Of a DNA stretch of 64,000 nucleotides, positions 58,577 through 64,000 are shown piece by piece. Under the pieces are notes generated by a model. It was not told where the DNA came from, did no database searches, and worked only from the letters and a program-made list of their open reading frames with translations. The DNA lies in assembly GCA_905181765.1 (NCBI GenBank), contig CAJIYW010000005.1, forward strand, positions 119,837 to 183,836, written 5' to 3'. The position numbers and the translations under genes are program-made. This DNA is from Flavobacteriales bacterium UBA6772. GTDB lineage: Bacteria > Bacteroidota > Bacteroidia > Flavobacteriales > Flavobacteriaceae. Position 1 is the first letter of the stretch. Each line of letters opens with the position of its first letter.

Positions 58577-61500
58577 TTAAATATTTTGTAGCTCTTCCTT
58601 TAGTAAGCCTTTTATTCTCATTTTAAACTTTGTAATTAAAAAGAATAAAATTGGCACAACCACTAAGGTTAAGAAGGTTGCAATGAGCAAACCATAAATA
58701 ACGGTTTTTGCTAAGGGTCCCCAAAAAACAACGTTATCACCGCCCATATAAATATTTGCATCAAACTCGCTAAACAAGGTAAAGAAGTTAATATTTAAAC
58801 CAATTGCCAACGGTATTAATCCTAAAATAGTAGTAATTGCAGTTAATAAAACGGGTCTTAAACGCGCCTTACCAGCTTTTACAACGGTCTCATACAAACT
58901 AGTTAAAGGTAAATATGCTGCTTCAGAAACACCATCTTGTATTTTCCTCCTTTGTATTAATAACTCTGTATAATCTAAGAGTACCACACCATTGTTTACA
59001 ACAATTCCCGCTAAAGAGATAATACCCACCATTGTCATCATAATTACGAATGGTGCACCCGAAATCACCAAACCACCAAACACACCAATAAAACTTAAAA
59101 AGATGGCCAACATGATAATTCCTGGTTTAGAGACCGAATTAAATTGGAAGATTAAAATGAAGAAAATCAGCATTAATCCTGTAAAAAAAGCACCAACTAA
59201 AAAGGTCATTTGTTTGTTTTGCTCTTCAATTTGACCGGTATAATCTATTTTAATTCCTTCGGGTAAATTACTAAAACTCTTCATAGAATTTTGAATTCTT
59301 TCTACTACAGCTCCCGCATCTGTCTCTCCTGGAGATAGCGCAGAATATACAGTTACTACCCTTTTTACGTCTTTATGTTTTATAGCACTAAAACCAGAAC
59401 TATTGGTTTGCCTAGCGACTGCAGAAACTGGTATTTCTTTAATTTTACCTGTTGCAGGGTCTCTAAATGTAATTTTTTGATTAAAAACAGCACTTTTGTT
59501 ATAGCGGTCTTCTTTGTTAAAACGGACATATATATCATAGTCTTCTCCATCTTTTTTATAAATACCAGCTTTGTTTCCAAAAACAGCACCTCTTAATTGT
59601 TGCCCAACTTGGCCTGCAGAAACGCCTAATTCTCCTGCTTTTTTGCGATCTACCAAAACTTGCATTCCTGGCTTAGATTTGTTTACATCAATCTTTAATT
59701 CATCAATACCAGAAATACTTTGCGTATTTAAATAATCTCGCATTCTTTCTGCAGTAAGAATTAATTCTTCGTAATTTTCGCCATTTAGTTCTATATTAAT
59801 AGGTGCACCTGTTGGTGGGCCATTTGCATCTTTTTCAACTGAAATTAAAACTCCCGGATAAATACCTACCAAAGCAGCTTGTACTTTTTGTCTTAAAATT
59901 TCACTGTCTTCACCTTTTCTATATTTATACTCTCGCATAGAAGCGGTAATTTTTCCTTTGTGTGGCATTTCTGCAGAAGAACCACCATCTGTTTGCGGAT
60001 TCCCAGCACCTTCGCCCACTTGAGAAACTACACTTTCTACCATGTAATTATAAGCATTGGTTGTATACATGTCTTGATTTAAAACACTGTAAACTTTCTG
60101 CTCAACCTCTTCTGTAATCTGGTTTGTTTTTTCAATATCGGTTCCTTCAGGATACTCGATATACACAACAATCTGATTTGGTTTATTATCTGGGAAAAAT
60201 TCAACTTTTGTTCTTTGTTCTCCTAAAGACCAACCAAAACCAGCAAAAGCAATAAATAGATACAAAAGTTCCGAATAACTAAAACATAAGGTCTCCATCC
60301 AGAAAGTGCTTTTTTCAATTGTCTTTCATACCAATTTTCTAAAGAAACCAACGTATTTTTTTGAAAGTAATTTGCCGCTTTTCTTAGAACAAATCTATAC
60401 ACCCACAACATAACTGCTGTAAATATAATTAAGGTCCCTAAAGCATTGTATGTGCCGCCAAAGAAGAAAATTAGCAAACCAATTATCATCATAATACTGG
60501 TTAACCTTATAATACTTTTTATAGGCATGTCTTTGTCTTCGGTTTTCATAAATTGAGAAACCAATACCGAGTTAAAGAAAATAGCTACAAACAATGAAGA
60601 ACCTAAAACAATAGATAAGGTAATAGGTAAAATAACCATGAATTGCCCCATAATTCCTGGCCAAAGACCTAAAGGAATAAATGCTGCAACAGTGGTTGCT
60701 GTAGAAATAATAATAGGAAATGCAATTTCTCCAATTCCTTTTTTAGCAGCTTCTGTTCTAGACATTCCTTCCTCGTCCATTAAACGATACACGTTTTCAA
60801 CAACTACAATTCCGTTATCTACCAGCATTCCTAGCCCCATAATAAGTCCAAAAAGTACCATTGTATTTAGCGTATATCCTAAAGCACCTAAAATCATTAA
60901 AGACATAAACATAGACATTGGTATTGCAAAACCAACGAAAAGTGCATTTTTAAACCCTAGGAAAAACATTAAAACAATAACTACTAAAATTACCCCAAAA
61001 ATAATATTGTTTACCAAATCATCTACTTGGCCAATTGTTTTTGGAGATTGATCATTTGCAATGGTTACTTTTAAATCTTTTGGAAAAATATGAGCTTTCG
61101 CATTTTGCACAATAACACCAATTTTATCTGCAGCAGCAACCATATTTTCTCCAGATCTTTTCTTCACATCGAGCATTACTACTGGCGCGCCACTTTCTCT
61201 TGCATAGGTGGTTTTATCTTTGTCTTTAAAAGAGATTTCTGCAACATCTTTTAAATAAATAGGATTTCCATTTTCTGCTTTAATTACAAAATCTCCTAAA
61301 TCAGAAGGTTGGTCAATTTCACCAATAATACGAATGGTTCTTCTTTGCTGACTTGTAATAAAGTTACCAGCAGACATGGTTATATTTCCACGGTTTATAG
61401 CATTTGAAATATCATCAAAACTAACCTTTGCAGCCATCATTTTGTAAATATCTACAGCAACCTCTACTTCTTTGTCTTGTGCGCCACGAATGGCTACTTT

Positions 61501-62061
61501 CTTTATTTCTGTTAAATCTTCGATTTCATCTTGTAAGTACTCTCCAAATTCCTTCAATTTAGAAACCGGGTAATTACCAGAAATATTAATATTTAGAATT
61601 GGTACTTCCTCAGACATGCTCAATTCAAAAACATTAGGTGTTACTTTTGCACCATTAAATGTAGGCCAGTCTTCACCTGCCGTCTCTTGATCTATTTCAT
61701 CTTTTACTTTCTGCTTTGCTTTATCAACGGGAATACTCTCATCAAACTCAACAGTAATAATAGAATAATCTTCTTGCGATGTAGAAGTGATTTCTACCAC
61801 ATTACTTACCGATTTTAGTTTGTCTTCTAAAGGGTTTGTAATCAGTTTTTCTATGTCCTCTGCTGTGTTACCAGGGTATACAGAGCTAATATAAATTTTG
61901 GTTTCATTAATCTCTGGAAAGTTTTCTCTTGGCATTGTAAAGTATGCAGTAACTCCTAAATAAAGAATTAAAAACATCGATACGTAAATAGTAGTCTTAT
62001 TATTTATGGCCCAAGAAGAAAGCTTAAATTCTTTCTCTACTTGTTTATTTTCATTTTTCAT
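58577..62061 (-). CDS. RND-family efflux permease (HAE1-type), one frameshift zone
   Basis: Proton-driven inner-membrane pump of about 1,160 residues. First half: KTTIYVSMFLILYLGVTAYF, porter domains (SVYPGNTAEDIEKLITNPLE), TM4 with GLIMGLGMLVDNGIVVVENV, the proton-relay aspartate region. Second half: GWSLGEQRTKVEFFPDNKPN, RVVTVYSALSPGETDAGAV, and ISLAGIVVNNGVVLLDYTEL. Indels between 60225 and 60290 split it after GWRPYVLVI. It is the middle gene of an operon with the adaptor 7 bp upstream and the outer-membrane channel before that. The substrate is unknown. Confidence 0.92.
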
Positions 62062-62068
62062 TTTTCTA

Positions 62069-63236
62069 CTATTTATTAAGCACTTTTACAACTTGTCCGT
62101 TATTTATACTTCTTGCACCTTCCAAAACTATTTCTGCTCCTGCTGCAAGGTTATTAGTAACTTCAATAAAATCTCCTTGTGTTTTGCCTGTTTCTATAAC
62201 TAATCTTTCTGCAACTCCCTCATTATTGTCTTTTTTATCTCTTATAATATAAATAAACTGCGCTCCTTTTGCATTTTCAGAAATAATACTTTGCGGTATT
62301 AAAATGGCATTTGCATTTGTATAGTCGTTTAATTTTAATCTTGCAGTTAAGTTTGGTTTTACTTTTCCGTTTAAACTAGGAACTCCTATTTCTATTTTAA
62401 AAGAACGATTACTTGGATTATATAAAGTTCCCAACCTGTCTTACTTTAGAGGCTACAGTTTCTCCTAACACCGGAAGTTTACACTTACAGCTTTGTTTTT
62501 AGTAATACTAGAAATATAGGTTTCTGGAACTTCTGTTTCTATATACATGTTAGAAAGGTTTATAATTCTAAAAATTTCTGAACCCCTTCCTGGGGCAACT
62601 ACAACTCCTCTTTCTTTAAAAACATCATCTATAATTCCTGAAAAGGAGCTCTAACATTGGCTTTTTCTAATTGATTTTTTAACTGATTTACCGCACTAGT
62701 TTGTGCTTCAAAAGAAGTTTTTGCTTGAAGAAATTGCATTTCAGATCCAATTTTTTGAGACCATAATCTTTTTTGACGTTCATAGGTAGTTTTTGCCAAC
62801 TGTGCGTTTGCTTAAGTTGGGCAAGTTGTTCAGACATTCCGCCATCATCTATAGTTGCTAAAATTTGTCCTTTTACAACTTGTTGCCCTTCTTTTACAAA
62901 AACAGTTTTTAAAATCCCTGGCATTTCAGGGTAAATTAAAATATTTTGTTTTGTTTGTACATTTCCTTGCAACTCTATGAAATGTGTAAAAAGTTTCTTT
63001 TGCGGTAAAAGTGGTTATTAGTGGTATATTTTTATCTGCATTTATAGCATCTAAATGTTCGTTTATTGTTTTAATTCAACAGATATTACTTGTTGTTTTG
63101 TGTCTAATTCTGCTTTCTTAGATTTTATTTGAGCAAGATCATTAGTTGCTAAAATACCGCTACAGAAGTTGCTTTTTTACCTTCACAAGAAGTTAAAATA
63201 AGCACAGTTAAGAAGTGTGAAATATATGTTTTTCAT
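62069..63236 (-). CDS. RND efflux periplasmic adaptor (membrane fusion protein), frameshifted
   Basis: About 390 residues linking pump and outer-membrane channel. Start MKNIYFTLL, then a lipoprotein-type signal once an early indel is fixed (LTSCEGKK). Core lipoyl half-motifs IYPEMPGILKTVFVKEGQQV and VKGQILATIDDGG, a coiled-coil hairpin and a second lipoyl half (RAPFSGIIDDVFKERGVVVA), beta-barrel (IIRDKKDN; VIETGKTQGDFIEV) and C-terminal EGARSINNGQVVKVLNK. Breaks at about 63200, 63170, 63075, 62985, 62810, 62645, 62480 and 62435. Confidence 0.85.
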
Positions 63237-63246
63237 AATAGTTTAG

Positions 63247-64000
63247 TTATTTAGTTTGTAGGTTTAATGCGTTTTCTAAGGTTGCTTTTTTTGCAATTAT
63301 GGTTAACATAGATTGAATGTAATTTTGTTGTTGCGCATACAATTGATTTTGTGCTTGTAATAAATCGAAGCTAGAAGAAATACCTTCAAAAAATTTAACA
63401 CGCTGTTTTTTTTCTATGCGCTGTGCTAAATTTACATTTCTCTTCAAAGTCTGGTAGTTTTCGATACTTAATTGATACTCATTTTTTGCTTTTTGAGCCT
63501 GTAAAGAAAGCGTCTGCTTTGTTTCTTCTAACCTTATATCTGCGATGTTTAAGGCTATTTTTGCCTGAGCTGTTTTTGCTTTTCTACTAAAGCTGCTAAA
63601 AATAGGTACATTTAAGCTTACTCCTAACAAAGAAGAATCAAACCACTGCTGATTATTATTTAGAAATGTAAAAGAATCTGAAAAAGCTTGCTTACCATAA
63701 TTTACAAAGGCTGTTAAGACTAGGTAAAGCCTTACTTTGCTCTAATTTCATCATTAAACGTTTTGTTTCTCTGTCGTTCTCAGAAATCTTAAAATCAATA
63801 TGATTAGAAAAATCAAATGTTTTACCAATTAATTCTAAATTTATATTGTTTTCTGCTAAACCGTCTAAGGAATCTGTTAATAGTAGTTCTGTGTTAATAG
63901 AGTTTCCTAGAGAAATATTTAGCATTTGATATGCAATTTCCTTCATTCTAATGACACTATTTCGTTGATTTTTTAGATTTCCTAATGTAATTTCTAGCTG
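63247..64000 (-). CDS. TolC-family outer-membrane efflux protein, C-terminal part, window-truncated
   Basis: Trimeric outer-membrane channel of the tripartite pump. Visible: QLEITLGNLKNQRNSVIRM up to the window edge, LNISLGNSINTELLLTDSL, GVSLNVPIFSSFSRKAKTAQ (family-typical strand-turn) and the long helix QAQKAKNEYQLSIENYQTLK, ending LENALNLQTK at 63247. A frameshift near 63700 separates SLPSLNSL from the next part. The 5' end lies to the right of the window, and this is the first visible gene of the operon, 10 bp before the adaptor. Confidence 0.87.

Noticed and set aside
1..64000. tRNA or rRNA genes, CRISPR arrays, restriction or toxin systems
   Set aside because: No cloverleaf-like sequence ending in CCA, no regularly spaced repeats and no known defence-gene motif was seen by eye; a tRNAscan or defence-finder run would settle it.

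Overview
The window is chromosomal DNA of a marine-type Flavobacteriaceae bacterium (Bacteroidota; Polaribacter/Tenacibaculum-like, genus not provable from sequence alone). The evidence is AT-rich DNA, TAnnTTTG-type -7 promoter elements, almost no Shine-Dalgarno sequences, the gliding genes gldD and gldE in their conserved ssb-mutY-hup neighbourhood, SusC-type TonB receptors with carboxypeptidase-like N-domains, a lycopene cyclase, and Bacteroidota-only families (DUF3098, DUF5689, DUF6607, DUF6686).

Layout. 1-5.8 kb: end of ileS, a DksA-like gene, an exported protein, lspA, uvrC. 5.8-14.6 kb: what looks like a phosphate-acquisition block: a PiT transporter with a PhoU-like tail, an OprP-type porin, a TonB-dependent receptor and a lipoprotein made of two 306-residue beta-helix repeats. 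14.6-20 kb: a metal-binding lipoprotein, an EamA exporter and two M16 peptidases. 20-30 kb: rplU-rpmA, waaA, a YeeE/YedE sulfur-transport pair, a molybdenum-cofactor run (moaA-moeA-moaC-mobA-moeB) and a membrane MutS-like ATPase. 29.6-35.3 kb: gldD-gldE-ssb-mutY on the minus strand facing hup, a 30-residue ribosomal-type protein and rng. 35.4-41.3 kb: a five-gene operon, probably for iron or haem (DUF6607, exported ankyrin protein, DUF2271, PepSY-flavodoxin reductase, DUF6686), read from a symmetric divergent promoter. 41.3-48.2 kb: AraC regulator, secreted nuclease-like protein, a TonB receptor and a DUF5689 lipoprotein. 48.2-51.3 kb: mce-ftsX-DUF3098-uppP-truB. 51.4-58.5 kb: YkgJ protein, RluA synthase, crtY, thioredoxin-like protein, two lipoproteins, recX. 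58.5-64 kb: a tripartite RND efflux operon running off the right edge.

Many genes, including essential ones (ileS, rplU, rpmA, ssb, waaA), carry single-base frameshifts whose frame is restored immediately. The breaks cluster in patches (about 16-32, 35.8-38, 44-48 and 58-64 kb) while 48.2-57.5 kb is clean. I read this as sequence or assembly error rather than gene death, and annotate each such gene as one span with its breakpoints.

The observations most worth checking are: (1) TTAACA-type 11-bp-period repeats in front of the phosphate transporter, porin and TonB receptor, suggesting one Pho regulon; (2) a possible small RNA just upstream of the porin with 15 nt of perfect complementarity to the porin mRNA leader; (3) a symmetric operator with a second predicted small RNA opposite the iron operon; (4) a degraded copy of the rng 3' end beyond that operon, so that the operon lies between direct repeats.
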